Shown: piece by piece, positions 33,433 to 44,082 of the stretch
How the letters are laid out: every line of letters starts with the position of its first letter
How positions within the stretch are numbered: the first letter of the stretch is position 1
Origin: Amylostereum areolatum
Taxonomy: Eukaryota; Basidiomycota; Agaricomycetes; Russulales; Stereaceae
Direction: 5' to 3'
DNA: 64,000 nt
NCBI GenBank assembly: GCA_012932865.1
Contig: SAXG01000005.1
Span: forward strand, 248,001 to 312,000
Position numbers and translations under genes: made by a program
Notes under the pieces: model-generated
Databases searched by the model: none
The model's input: only the letters and a program-made list of their open reading frames with translations
Told to the model about the DNA's origin: nothing

Positions 33433-34170
33433 CGCTTGTCCAAGTTCCGCGTCGGTAAGCCCTGGTGTCATGAACGGTCTATAATTTTCTTTTTACTTTA
33501 CATCGGTTACACGCTTTAGGACTTATCGACTTATCACCGGTCCGGCTCCACCTTGGCCCGGACCCGGCTCATCTATATCCCGCCCGGACCCACGTGACTC
33601 ATCTCGGTCCGGGTCTGACTCCTTTCTCTTGACTCATGCTGTACGATACTGACTCATGCTGTGCTCTTTTACATACGACTGCTTACTTATACTTGGTCTG
33701 CTTACTGATCGCCGTGTATTGGTTGCTTACCTAAGTCTCTCTCCTCTTGTGTATATAAGGCTCGCTCTCGCTGTACATATTCCTTATCTCGAGCTAGTCA
33801 ATTCTACCGACTTTGCTTGCTTTCCCTTGTCTGTCGCCGTGTCTGATCGGCTCCCCTCTGTCGTCCTCTTCCTCTGTCAGCTTTGTCGTAACTTGGTGCT
33901 GTCGCACTAGTCGTTGCTGACATAAGCTCGAGATCTGTTTACTCTTGCACCACCCTACGACCGTCCCTACGTACTGTAGCGTAGTAGTAGTAGTACCCGT
34001 CTGGTACTGACCTTGTTCTTCCCCCGTGCCGCCCTAGACCGTTGCCCCCAGAGTACGCGACTCGTTACCCTGACATTGTGGTCGTGCGCACGTATACCGG
34101 TGCCGGCTTGACGTTTCCTCGAAACGTTACACCTACTCGCTTGTCCAAGTTCCGCGTCGGTAAGCCCTGG
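33433..34170. repeat. Perfect 33-bp direct repeat flanking the insertion
   Basis: The segments 33433-33465 and 34138-34170 are identical over 33 bp, beginning CGCTTGTCCAAGTTCCGC and ending AAGCCCTGG. Bases just outside differ. Both encode the same 11 residues of the zinc-finger gene, so one is a duplicate made when the intervening 672 bp arrived. Confidence 0.9.
33466..34137. mobile_element. Solo-LTR-like insertion
   Basis: The insert begins TGTCATGAACGG and has GTTACA six bases before its right border, so a TG...CA element of 666 bp (33466-34131) fits a long terminal repeat. Inside, in plus orientation, are repeated GACTCATGCTGT and CCCGGACCC motifs, a TATA-like GTATATAAGG at 33751, and pyrimidine-rich sequence after it, as expected of an LTR promoter. 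There is no internal retrotransposon coding region. LTR integration normally leaves a 4-6 bp duplication; here the flanking repeat is 33 bp, and CCTGG/CCTAC at the borders match at only three of five bases. Confidence 0.55.
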
Positions 34171-34892
34171 GTTTTCGGAATCGTCGAGGCGACGGTATAT
34201 CGCGTAAGAGGTGTCCCTTATAGGAACAGGGTGTCGTGGGAGGACACTCAAATGTATATCTAGAAACTGATGAGAGCTGGACCAAATTCCTGAATACAAA
34301 CTGATACGCACTTCGGCGAATTCGCATACGCGCAAGTCGGTCTAGACGCAGACTACCAGCTTGGGGAGCATCTAATAAAGTTTGGACCGTCCGTAAGTCG
34401 CTTGATCAACAGATCGTTAAAAAATTACCTACCGCGTAAACGATATTCTTTCTCATACAGAGTCCACTTGTCGTAGTACCGGTCCATGTCCACTGTAACC
34501 CACCGCATAAATTGCGTTCAGAAGTCGACCAACAGGCATTGGCGAAGAGACAGACGTACGTCGATAACTACATGCGCCTCTTGCGCATATTGCCAGGTGG
34601 TGGCCAAACCGCCGTCGACCATCGGTGATGAATACCATCTGGGTTTCATGGCCTTGAGCGGAAAGACCGCGAGAGGGACGGCAAAAGCAACGAGGTAAAC
34701 AGAATTGGTGGGAAATGCGATGATTCTGGAATGCTGCCGGGGGCAAACGCTGTCCCTCTTGTACCGGCCTAGAGCTGAGTCTCAGCGGGTCGAAGTTTTA
34801 AGAAGCTACACGAAAGAATGAACTTACCAACCCCAAGGATGAAGTTCTTCCGTGAGGGGATTGAATTCCATCACCGATGGTGCAATCCGCAT

Positions 34893-36726
34893 TGTATACC
34901 TGAGCGACGCTTGTCGGTGGGAAGAAAGGGGTAGCATAGTCGTTTGGCAGGAGAGAGATTCCTTGTCCCCATTTCAACAGTGACGGAACCCTTTATATAT
35001 TATGCTCTTGTCGCACTTGGGCGCGAGTCGCGACGGCAGAATGCCGCCCACGTCCCTGCTGCATCACGGCAGACCCAACGCCGAAGTGCGCTCATCGGTG
35101 TAACCCGCAAACCGCGAACCTGAAATTTGAACTGTCAGCTCGAACCGCTAGGATTCACGTTCGCAACCGTGGATATAATTACATACCTGAACGGCAGCCG
35201 TCGGTAGGACATGGTAGGCCGGCATGAGGTTCATCCCGGTTCAAGGCCCTTGGCTCCGCAGCCATCCGCAGGGTTCGATTCGTCGCAGTTCGAATTTTCG
35301 AGTCGTTCTCTCGCGTAGGGTTCGCCGGCGCAGGCTTGAACATCGCGGCCGCGGTTCTTGTGGGCAATGGATCTTTCGGGGAGCGCTCAGCGCTGGTCAC
35401 TGTGGGGTCGTGACGGCTGTCGTACTTCTGGGGACGGCGGATGAGGCCAAGGTATCCTGTGGTGCCAGAAGGGAAAGGTAAACGATCTCTGAGATCGTGG
35501 ATGATGAGTTGGGAAAGTATGGCAAGGTAGCCTTAGGCTAAGGGAGCCAGCGAAGCACGTGGTCGTGCCTTCACTATTATTATTATTATTTCTAAATATC
35601 CGCACGTGGTCTAGTCTCCCGTCGCTGACCTAATCAGAAGATAGTCGTTCTCACGTGGTCGTGCCGCACGCCGACTCGCCGGCTGACCCGCAGTGCCAGC
35701 CCGCTTCTCACTATTAGATAGTACGGCGTAACGGCACCCAGCCTCCAACGGGACCAGACGTGGCAGACATGGAGGGTCAACGAGGTCAGCAGACGCGCAT
35801 TTTTACGAGACGGTGCGTCTCATCTCGTCTTCGTACCTCTAGCGCCGGGAGTTTTGCCGTCTTGGGAGCGTCGCCCACATGTCCCTCGCGGGACCCGCAT
35901 GCCACGCCTTTGGCATCGATGTCGCCGACCTTCAGATCGAAGTCACGTACGCAACGCAATCCGGATGTACCACAACCAATCGATTCTCTTCCTCCCCGCA
36001 CCCCGCTCCTGCCGCTCATCCTCGTGCCCCTGCTCAGACTGCACGTTAACATCTCCGACACCGCCGCCCGCCAATTCACTCCCCCTCCGGAGTGCTTCCT
36101 CCGCCCGGACGTCCCGAGCGACGCCGCGCCGTACTTTCTCAAATCCTCAGACCTGGGTCCACCTTCTCACTCGTACTCCCATCCAGATATGACACACGCG
36201 CTCTCTTTCTGAAGCATCGGTTCAACGTCTCGAGCAACCTCTCCCCGTCTCACAGCCTAGCCCTCTTCGAGTGCATCGACCGCCCGTTGTCTCCTCTTCA
36301 TTTCATTCGACTGAGATCAAACGACCCAGTGCGGCGGGTGCCGACGTCGTCCTCGACTTCCATTAGACTCCACGCCTTGTTCATTTCTCGCAGGACCACA
36401 CGAGCATGGTCTGGGTGCATGCGGTAGAGCGCGACCTCGAGGAGACGGCGCTGACGAAGTGCGTATTTATGTACGTAAATGATCATAATACACTGGGGAA
36501 GGAGGGGAATAGACGTGTACTACTATCTGGTCAGAACTCTGCATAGTTTTATAGCCCAACCCCTACGGTAAGAAATGAGAACGGATGGTAATGATTGAAG
36601 ACGACGACAAGGTAGTCGACGCATGAAGGGAAAGGAAAAGGTAGCTAAGAGCAACAACAGTGAGTGAGCGTGACAGAACAAAGAAGTTGGTCAATTCAAG
36701 ACGTACCAGAACTGAGGCCTTCCAAA
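34893..36726. other. Intergenic, no confident gene
   Basis: Upstream of zinc-finger copy 2. Holds a TTA microsatellite near 35573-35588 and two CACGTGGTCGTGCC boxes (about 35557 and 35653). Plus-strand frames at 35760-36430 and a minus-strand frame at 36298-36486 (RRLLEVALYRMHPDHARVVL) have coding-like composition. I can neither join nor identify them. Confidence 0.35.
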
Positions 36727-37359
36727 TCAAAGCCCGAAGTCATGACCGGCATTGACGGGGGTTAGAGGGGCACTCATAGAAGCTGGACCATCTTCAGCAT
36801 CGTCGTCGGTGACCTTCTCCAACTCTTCGACCAACGCGTCGAGCGCACCGTTGTCCAGAAAGGATTGGACAACCTCGGATGTCGGATGTCGCGCAAGGTC
36901 CGATATGAAGAGGGCGCTTTCAAACTTGTCGAGATCGTCGTTGACTTCTTTGAGCTCCTCGAGCGTGGCCTGGACCACGTTCAAGGTGATTTGAAGAAGT
37001 GCATTGTACTGCTCCAGTTCGACCTTACAGGTCTCCAAGCGTACGTACGCTGCTTGCTTTTGCAAGTTGGATGTGTTCTTGCCCGCTTCGATGACGGCAT
37101 TGACGCAGGATACCAAGAGAGAGGTATTCCTCGACAAAAAATGCGAACCCTGTTCCTAAATAATTAAATCGAACGCTCCTTCGAACGGGACAATCAAATT
37201 ACGCACCACTGATGTAGAATCTTGAGGCTGAGCATTCTCATGCTGCTGAAGCAGTTTGACGAAATCATTCAGTCTCTGACTGCGTGACTCTGCCACGAAA
37301 TCCAAAGGTAAGGCGTGATGACCAGGGGCATGCGTGGCGGGATATTCTGTACTGGACAT
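36727..37359 (-). CDS. Small coiled-coil protein, copy 2
   Basis: A two-exon gene of about 193 residues, paralogous to 28817-29675. Exon 1 (37207-37359) starts MSSTEYPATHAPGHHALPLD, with a helix RSQRLNDFVKLLQQHENAQ. The intron 37156-37206 has a GTGCGT donor. Exon 2 (36727-37155) has NTSLLVSCVNAVIEAGKNTS, AAYVRLETCKVELEQYN, a coiled coil TLEELKEVNDDLDKFESAL, and VVQSFLDNGALDALVEELEK. It lacks the low-complexity tail of copy 1. It lies upstream of zinc-finger copy 2 on the same strand, just as copy 1 lies upstream of zinc-finger copy 1. No known family is recognised. Confidence 0.65.
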
Positions 37360-38587
37360 TGTGTACGAGGGGAGTAGGCGATGCTTGGAACAATGCCAGA
37401 AGTCGGGTCCGAGTTGTGTCGTGTGGCGGCCTCGGACGGGACCCTAGTGTCGGCCCCTATATAATATTATTATAAATACTCCGACTGGACTTGAAACCTG
37501 AGGCGGCGAGGCTTGGGGCCTGAGGCCTGAGGCTTGAACCGTGACTATGGCGGCAAGTTGGGCGCCCAGAGCAGGCTGCTGATAAGTGCTAGTACTGCTC
37601 TAATAAGCACTTCGACTATTAGGCTTACAATCCGTCTGCAGGGATCTGAAGTCCTGGCAATTACTATTGACTCGGCGCAAGAGCACTTGAAGGCGCACCG
37701 TGGCCCATTGAAGTTTCACTAGTATTCTACTGGCAACACGTTATACAGTAGAGTGCGATCTACTAGGTAAGCTAGTTAATGACATTGAATCTAGTGGTTC
37801 CGGCTTCCCGCAACTCGGACTCAGAATCATAGGAGTACACCGCGGACGGGGCCCGTTTCGCACCGCGACACATGGAGGTAAGAGTAGTATACCTTTCGGA
37901 TGGACTCGTCCTTTCCTTGCGGAGCATCTCATATCAGTATCACAGCAGCGTCCGAGGGGAACTACACGAATATAGGACTTCGCGTCTGGAAAGATTCCGT
38001 ACTTTCACACACTGGGAGGAAGGGCAAAGGAAGGCCTTCCCTAACTTCTGATATGAACAGAAGGTGAAAGACTCAGCTAGACAATTTGTCAGTATCGTCA
38101 AGTCCACCATGAAGTCCGGCGAGTCGGCGACCGTCTTCACATCAGTCTCGCGACCTGAACCTTGAACTTATACACCAGTCGCCGCGCCTTCTGGGCCATT
38201 GACACGCCTAGCCAGCATGATGGTATGTGAAGCATCACATTGCTTCCACCCTTGAACCTTCTTAACATGACCTGGCAGGGAAGCGAACGGAAACCGTCCG
38301 TCCAACCGATTGGGTGGCGATTATCCCCTTTGCAAGTCGCCGCGCCGCTTCTCCTTTGACACGCCTAGCCAGCGTTGCACGGGCATGCCCTCAAGCAAAG
38401 TTCTAGTAAGCTTTAGAACCCAATCTCTCATGGGATTAGTTGACCTACCTTGGACTTGTCACGACGTGGGATCGGACGTTGCCGCCCAGTCGAGTGTTCC
38501 GTTCTCCAGGACCTATTTCCCCGTTGCCCACATCCACAGTGTTGTCTTTCCTCACAACACCCCTTTACCCCTTGTACATCAGAACGG
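37360..38587. other. Intergenic between divergent genes
   Basis: Contains the promoters of the coiled-coil gene (TATA-like CCTATATAATAT at 37457) and of the next plus-strand gene, plus a 40-bp direct repeat listed separately. No gene is supported. Confidence 0.45.
38177..38375. repeat. Dispersed 40-bp direct repeat
   Basis: AGTCGCCGCGCC, then TTC, then TTGACACGCCTAGCCAGC, occurs at about 38177-38217 and 38335-38373. The copies are roughly 157 bp apart and differ by a few bases. Confidence 0.75.
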
Positions 38588-41018
38588 ATGAATCCCCCCT
38601 CAGACAGTATGAAGAACCGCCATTTTTTCTCTTGTTCAGTCTACTTACATATTCTCACCAGCCGTCCAAGCGGCGTCGCAGCGGTTCTCGGAAGCAATGG
38701 ACGTCCTGCACGTCTTGCGTTCCACACTGGTTTCTCAACAGACACGGTATAATCGACTCTCAACCACCCTGGCCTCTTTGGAGCAAGAAATCGCCCAAAC
38801 AAAGGAGGAACGCGACCGAGCGCAAATGGAGTACGACAGTGCTCGGGAGCATCTGCGCTCTCTCCCGTTGTCCAATATTTCTTCCCTCAACCCACAGTCT
38901 ATCGCATCTTACCATCAAGGTTACACGGCCAATCCCGCTGGTCACTTCAAGTCGTATTCTTTAACAACTCCCACGTCCAGTCTTGCGTCGTTCCAAGGAA
39001 TGCCTCATGGAGAGGTTTGGGCAGCAGGGGCAGTAAGTCTCGCCTTTCATATCCTTCCTCCTTTCATATCTGTCCCTCTGCGCTGCTGTCATACTTATAC
39101 GTACCGCCGTCTTAGGCACTGCAGAAACGAGCTCAACTGGCCGGCGAAGGCATGAGCAAGTACCTAGGAGGATCGTCGACGTCCCTCGGCCAGCCTTTCC
39201 AGGCCGTCTCCATCAACTCCGGCCAACATCTTTCTCAGACGATCCATCCAGCCGTTGGCTTTCGTCATTCCCCCGGTCTTTCACAATTTTCGGTACTACC
39301 ACCGCCCGCCTCCCCCCCCACCGTCACCATGACTTCCCCTGGCTCTACACCCATCATCCAAGCTTCGGTTCCAGTGCCGGCTGATCTGAACAGCGTCACC
39401 TCCATGTTCTTCGACTTCATGCCGTCCAACAACAATACTGTTCAGGCCGAAAGGGTTCGCCAGACGCGCGCACAGTACAACACCAACGGCGAGGAGATGC
39501 TACGCTCCAAGATAGAGAACTCAGACTATACCATTCAATGGACATCACTTCTTACCAAAAGCGGAGTACGTTCGCCGTTTATTTCACTGGCAGAAGATAG
39601 CTGACACGATAAAAATCTAGCTTGTAACTACACCTCTGAATGCTGGTGGATGGTGGACGTCGAGGGGTCTCTTGTCGGGGGACCCTTCCTTTGCGGAGTG
39701 GGATGTAAGTCGGTTTACTACAAAACCCTTCACCTAGTCTGATCTTCCTTGACTTAGGCAACCTTATATCTAACACCTCGACGCAACCACGGCGCTCTGA
39801 TGAACGCCATTGAAGAAGTCTTTGTTTCCTTCTCCGGTCATGACGTATTCGTCATCCTCAGCCCGTTTGGAGCGCTGGATACTCTCCCCCTTTCTTGTAG
39901 AGGGAAGGGGGCTAATGTTGACTGACCTCCTCATTCGAGGCGGCCGCGTCATCAGCGACAAACCAGAGGAAAACACCGGTATCGAGACGCTCCTAGAAAG
40001 TTTGTACTATCTTTTTCTCTCTAGGTTTGTTCCTACTGATTTTTTGGTCACGAACCGATAGAGGCGTACGTTGGCAAATCAAGGGAGGTTCTCCAAGAAA
40101 GGGTAAGCTCGTTATATAATCATCGATGTCTCTCTGACCTTGACGTTTTCCCACAGCTCTCCGTGTTGACGAAATATTCCTACTCGAAGTGGTTGTCGGC
40201 CTTCTCCTCCATCTTCAACGAGGATCACCTTCGAACGACTCCGTATTTATGCGGTCCGTTGGAATCTGGCGGACTGGGCGTTTTCACCATGGACGGCCAA
40301 GGACCCAATTGGCCTGCATTGGCACGCCTGATGGAGCAAAGTGCCGTGGGGCACCTGAGGATCAAAGGGGTACTTAAATTATCCTTGTCTAGTTTGACAA
40401 ACGTATAACATGCTGTTTGCACTCAGGGGGCCATCGTAATCCCATGCTTTGGCCCCCATCCCCAACAGTGCATGCGGAAACATTTCTACCCTAACGGCGT
40501 CCGGACTCGGTCTTTTGACGAAATCTTCGTCACCCTCTCGTCAACGGTCATGGTGGTCACTCTAGTGGCCGCCGAGTTTACCATGGTGAGTCTTAGAGAC
40601 GGGGAAGGAACAGCGGATGCTTATATTCTTATAGTATCGGCGGTCACTGGCTGCGCTTTTAATGCGCCACCTTCCTGAATGGGGAAGGACAAGGTCAGCC
40701 CAATACTACCGCGACCAGCGGTGCACGTACGACGAGATCTCTGACGAAAGCCTGGTGGGCTTTCGTCAAGAGGTCCAACAGCACGTCTCGGACATCATGG
40801 TCTTCGAGCAGAAGGTGCCAGGCACCATCACTGCCCTTGCTGAGATGGTCGAAATGGTGCTGACGGTGAGACCCTGCGCCACGGGCTCTTTGCTGTACAC
40901 AAACTAACCATCTGTTTTCTCCCCACAGGCGGAGAACGATGCTCTGACGGTGTACCTGACTGCCTTAGACGACGGTTGCCCCTGGCCCACCTCAATTTCT
41001 CGTCCTACCGCCGTCTAA
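38588..41018 (+). CDS. Multi-exon protein of unknown function
   Basis: Exon 1 (38588-38606, MNPPSD) joins exon 2 (from 38662): VQAASQRFSEAMDVLHVLRS, then a coiled coil with SLEQEIAQTKEERDRAQMEY. A Ser/Thr/Pro-rich part follows, then a conserved-looking domain: MFFDFMPSNNNTVQAER, NSDYTIQWTSLLTKSG, ATLYLTPRRNHGALMNAIEE, VFVSFSGHDVFVILSPFG, VEGRGLMLTDLLIRGG, LTKYSYSKWLSAFSSIFNED, FDEIFVTLSSTV and AQYYRDQRCTYDEISDES. It ends SISRPTAV. Near 39893-39897 the frame breaks at a C5 run; four Cs would restore LDTLPFLVEGRG. One base may be an assembly error or a true mutation. I do not recognise the family; the composition is that of a real, probably basidiomycete-specific, gene. Confidence 0.6.
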
Positions 41019-41619
41019 CATGGTCTCCGATCGTCTTACGTCTATGGTGTGGTTCCGGCAAGTGGCATTTCGTTGTAGGATAAGGATGGGGTTCGTTTGC
41101 TATGGTGTATACTACGTACATGACTTGTTGCTGATAGAGAATCAATCGTCCTTGTGTCTCTTCCGAGTCCTTGAGAATTCAAGAGAATCCAGCTTTCTTT
41201 GACGGGGGCATTTCTAGCGGACTCGCAATTAGTCTCCATGTTCACACACTCTCACCATCACAGCTGCACTGTGAGCATTGTCCGAGATGTTGTCCCTGTT
41301 TGTCCCGCCTATAGTGAAAGGGTATTTGTTATGAGGCTTTCGACTCAACCGCGGCCGCGAGTAAAGGCGCGTGATCGTGTGGAACATTGCATCGCGGCGC
41401 CGCCTCGAGTCGATTCTCTCATCCAATTTGACTGCTCATTCACATTCGACAACGTCGCCATCGCACTCAACACCCCGTTCGACTGCGAGGAGGAGGGGGA
41501 GGAGGAGGAGGAAGACGAGTGGGAGGACATGGACACTGTACCATTTTTTACGTCCACGCGCTTGCGGCTACGTTGATGGCAGAGGCTCCGCAACGCAAGG
41601 CCTGACTGACCAGTGTGGA
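41019..41619. other. 3' flank of the unknown gene
   Basis: No gene is supported. A GAGGAGGAGGGGGAGGAGGA-like purine run at about 41487-41520 opens Glu-rich and Ser-rich frames that are not called. Confidence 0.4.
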
Positions 41620-42345
41620 TTTCAAGCGCTTTGGGGGACTTACTGATGCCACGCGTGTACGAGGTGGGATGGGTAGGTCACCGTAGGTGGTCGTTTTCTG
41701 AGAGGAGTGTCTGGCTGATCCACCTGCTTCGAGGACACTTAGGGCCGCGCGGACGTCGGTCGCGACGACGGCGGCCACGCGTGTACAATCGGCGCGACGG
41801 TAGGGGATTGTTCCCTACGTAGTCGACCTGTTCTTGAGAACACTTAAGGCCCGCGCGGACGTCGGTCGCGACGACGGCGGCCACGCGTTTACGAGGCGGG
41901 ATGGTAGGTAGTTGTTTTCTGAGAGGAGTGTCTGGCTGATGAACCTGTGCTTGAGGACACTTAAGGCCGCGCAGACGTCGGTCGCGACGACGGCGGCCAC
42001 GCGTGTACAGCTGGCGCGACGGTAGGGGATTGTTCCCTACGTAGTCGACCTGTTCTTGAGAACACTTAAGGCCGCGCGGACGTCGGTCGCGACGACGGCG
42101 GCCACGCGTGTACGAGGCGGGATGGTAGGTGGTCGTTTTCTGAGAGGAGTGTCTGGCTGATGAACCTGTTCTTGAGGACACTTAAGGCCGCGCAGACGTC
42201 GGCCCCGACGGCGGCGGCCACGCGTGTACGAGGTGGGATGATAGGTGGCCGTTTCCCCCCCAAGAGATTTCTTTTGTGCTTCCGTTTTGTAGGCCGCGCG
42301 GACGTCGGTCGTGACAATGGTGGCCACTCTTGTATGAGGCATGAT
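41620..42345. repeat. Dimeric minisatellite, alternating 105- and 116-bp units
   Basis: Six copies of a GC-rich core (GGCCGCGCGGACGTCGGTCG, then GACGGCGGCCACGCG) start at 41743, 41849, 41965, 42070, 42186 and 42292. Spacings run 106, 116, 105, 116, 106. Two linker types alternate, one with GGATTGTTCCCTACGTAG and one with GGTCGTTTTCTGAGAGG. The true repeat is therefore a dimer of about 221 bp. The core contains the palindromes GACGTC and TCGCGA. Long minus-strand Arg-rich frames here are not genes. Confidence 0.85.
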
Positions 42346-42731
42346 AATAGATGGCCATTTTCCCGTTCTTTTGTGCTGAGCCACCGAACAACGACGGAAT
42401 AAGAAAGGAAAAGGCAAGTCGAGCCCCTGTGCATGGCCACGGCCCGTATGTCAATTTTTTTTGCCGCGTCCTCCCGCGCGTCTTTGATAAAGTCTACCCT
42501 TACTCTCGAACCCCACCCCCCCCCCCCCCCCACTACCGCATTTCCCCCTTCACTCACCTTCAGGCTCCCTTCCCCTTCCCCTCTCCCCTTCAACCTCCGC
42601 CTTCCACCCTTTTCCTCCACTCCTCCTTCCGGCTGCTCTCTCGTTGCCTTCCCTCTGCGTACACACTAGCTGGTGTGTAGCCATGAAATCGGAATCGTAG
42701 CTTCTCTCTTACCCTTTTTCAGCGCCCTCAA
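42346..42731. other. Promoter region with C-run and CT-rich tract
   Basis: Between the minisatellite and the oxygenase-like gene. It holds a C run of about 17 bases (42516-42531 area) followed by about 130 bp of strongly CT-rich sequence, typical of basidiomycete promoters. Confidence 0.5.
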
Positions 42732-43811
42732 ATGGGACGCGCTCACCGTGGCCACCGTTCCAAGAAGGAGATGGTCAAGCGTAAAGCGACGTATACAATG
42801 TGTTACCGCGCCGCCGCTCTCGCTGCTAGGGAAGCTCCTCGGGGTACGCTTTTCTTTGTCGCTTTTCTCCCGTCCCTAACAGCTAGCATCTAGTCCATAT
42901 GCATCCCGAAAACTTCCAAGATGATTTCTTGAAAAAACCGCGGAGTCGGGAGAGCGTTATTGTCGTCGTCAAAAGCAAATACAGCTACACGGCTGACACC
43001 CTCCCGTCTCTCGAAGCTGCTTCGTCGGTGTCGGTCTGGAACCCTACACTTCGCGGGCAGGACTACTTGGCGCTCCTCTTCGACAAGGTTATACGTCGGA
43101 AGGAACACGATCGCATGCTCAAACTGTGGGATGCGTTTATAGCCTTGCACCCGAAGCACTACGGTGTCCGGGAGGGAGGGCGATCCAACTACCCCGCTTT
43201 CCACTTCGGGATATGGTCAATCTATATGCGGAGGCCTCGACCTACGAAGGAAACTGTGGCTCAAAGTCCGGTCGTCTTGAAGGCCCTGGACGATATCCTT
43301 GTGGCGGTCAAAAAAATCGTCGTTCCCAAGGTCCTTCGCCTTATGGAGGAGTATCTTCCTGAGCAGGCTGCGAACGTGAAGCGGTAGGTGCGGTCGCTAC
43401 ATGGGTGTTTGCTGTGCTGATGAGGTCGCGCATTCTAGTGCACGCTTGCGTATGTTGAGCATCCTGGGCTCTACAATTGCTGAACGGCCTACGCTCGACC
43501 TCGGAGACGCGTTCCTCGTTTTTGCTATCAAAGAGGGGAGTAGCGAGATCATCCACGTCGATTTCAATGACTTTCCCGAGTCTCTCGCCTTCATCGTTCC
43601 TTTCGGAAACTGGGAGGGCGGTCACCTTTGCCTCCCACAGCTGGACAAAAAATTCACCGTCCGCCCTGGCCAAATTTTCGCCTTCAAAGCCCGACGACTC
43701 GCCCATTTCACGACCCCACCAACTTCTGGACGGCGTCTTATTCTGACCTGCTTTTGTGATAATTGGATCGTAAAGCATGCTCTGGATGAAGACATCATTG
43801 TTGTTGATTAA
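42732..43811 (+). CDS. Basidiomycete protein with 2OG-Fe(II)-oxygenase-like C-terminus
   Basis: Three exons (42732-42843, 42894-43383, 43439-43811) give about 324 residues. The N-terminus MGRAHRGHRSKKEMVKRKA is strongly basic. The middle has SVSVWNPTLRGQDYLALLFD and KVLRLMEEYLPEQAANV. The last exon resembles a double-stranded beta-helix: IIHVDFNDF supplies an HxD pair, then VPFGNWEGGHLCLPQL, FTVRPGQIFAFKARRLAH with a possible distal His, and SGRRLILTCFCDNW with Arg where 2-oxoglutarate would be held. HxD..H..R is the metal and cosubstrate pattern of Fe(II)/2OG dioxygenases. In agaricomycetes such domains include transposon-associated TET/JBP-like enzymes, but I cannot place this one among them. 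Both introns have consensus borders. Activity is inferred only. Confidence 0.6.
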
Positions 43812-44082
43812 TCGTCTACGTATTTCTTAGTGTACTTAAGACACATACCGTATTGTTTCCCCCTCCTTTCTTTCTTCACTCGTGAGATTTCGAGCTCGAG
43901 ACCTCAAACACGGCGTCGAAACACGAATCGAGACGTCGGTGGCGACGTCGTTTCACTGACATCGAGACATTCGTACGCGACATCGCAAATGTCGCCTTAT
44001 GTCAAAGTACATGCTACAAGTACAACATAGAAGGGATGCATTTACTATCGGAACGACGACAGCTAGTGCTAGGCAATGAAGC

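Larger units (their letters stand above)
33136..34892 (-). pseudogene. GRF-like zinc finger plus CxCG-HxC modules, copy 2, split by an insertion
   Basis: Paralogue of the gene at 26925-28008 with the same four-exon plan. Exon 1: MRIAPSVMEFNPLTEELHPW, then GW and a GTAAGT donor. Exon 2: CFCRPSRGLS, then RRFGHHLAICARGACSYR. Exon 3: MDRYYDKWTLYEKEYRLRG and a GTAGGT donor. Exon 4: RRLDDSENPGLTDAELGQA, where the frame runs into foreign DNA at 34137. The gene resumes at 33465 with PGLTDAELGQALLRCHCG, TTTRRRFSSHRC, and a second module RCDCGRTCTQRSFSLHTC, then a similar Ser/Pro tail. The first module is thus cut in two, and its PGLTDAELGQA part is duplicated on both sides. Unless the insertion is spliced out, which I doubt, the copy is interrupted. 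The function is unknown. Confidence 0.6.

Noticed and set aside
41678..42620. Arg-rich frames with repeated TRVAAVVATDVRAALSVL
   Set aside because: Artefact of the dimeric minisatellite.
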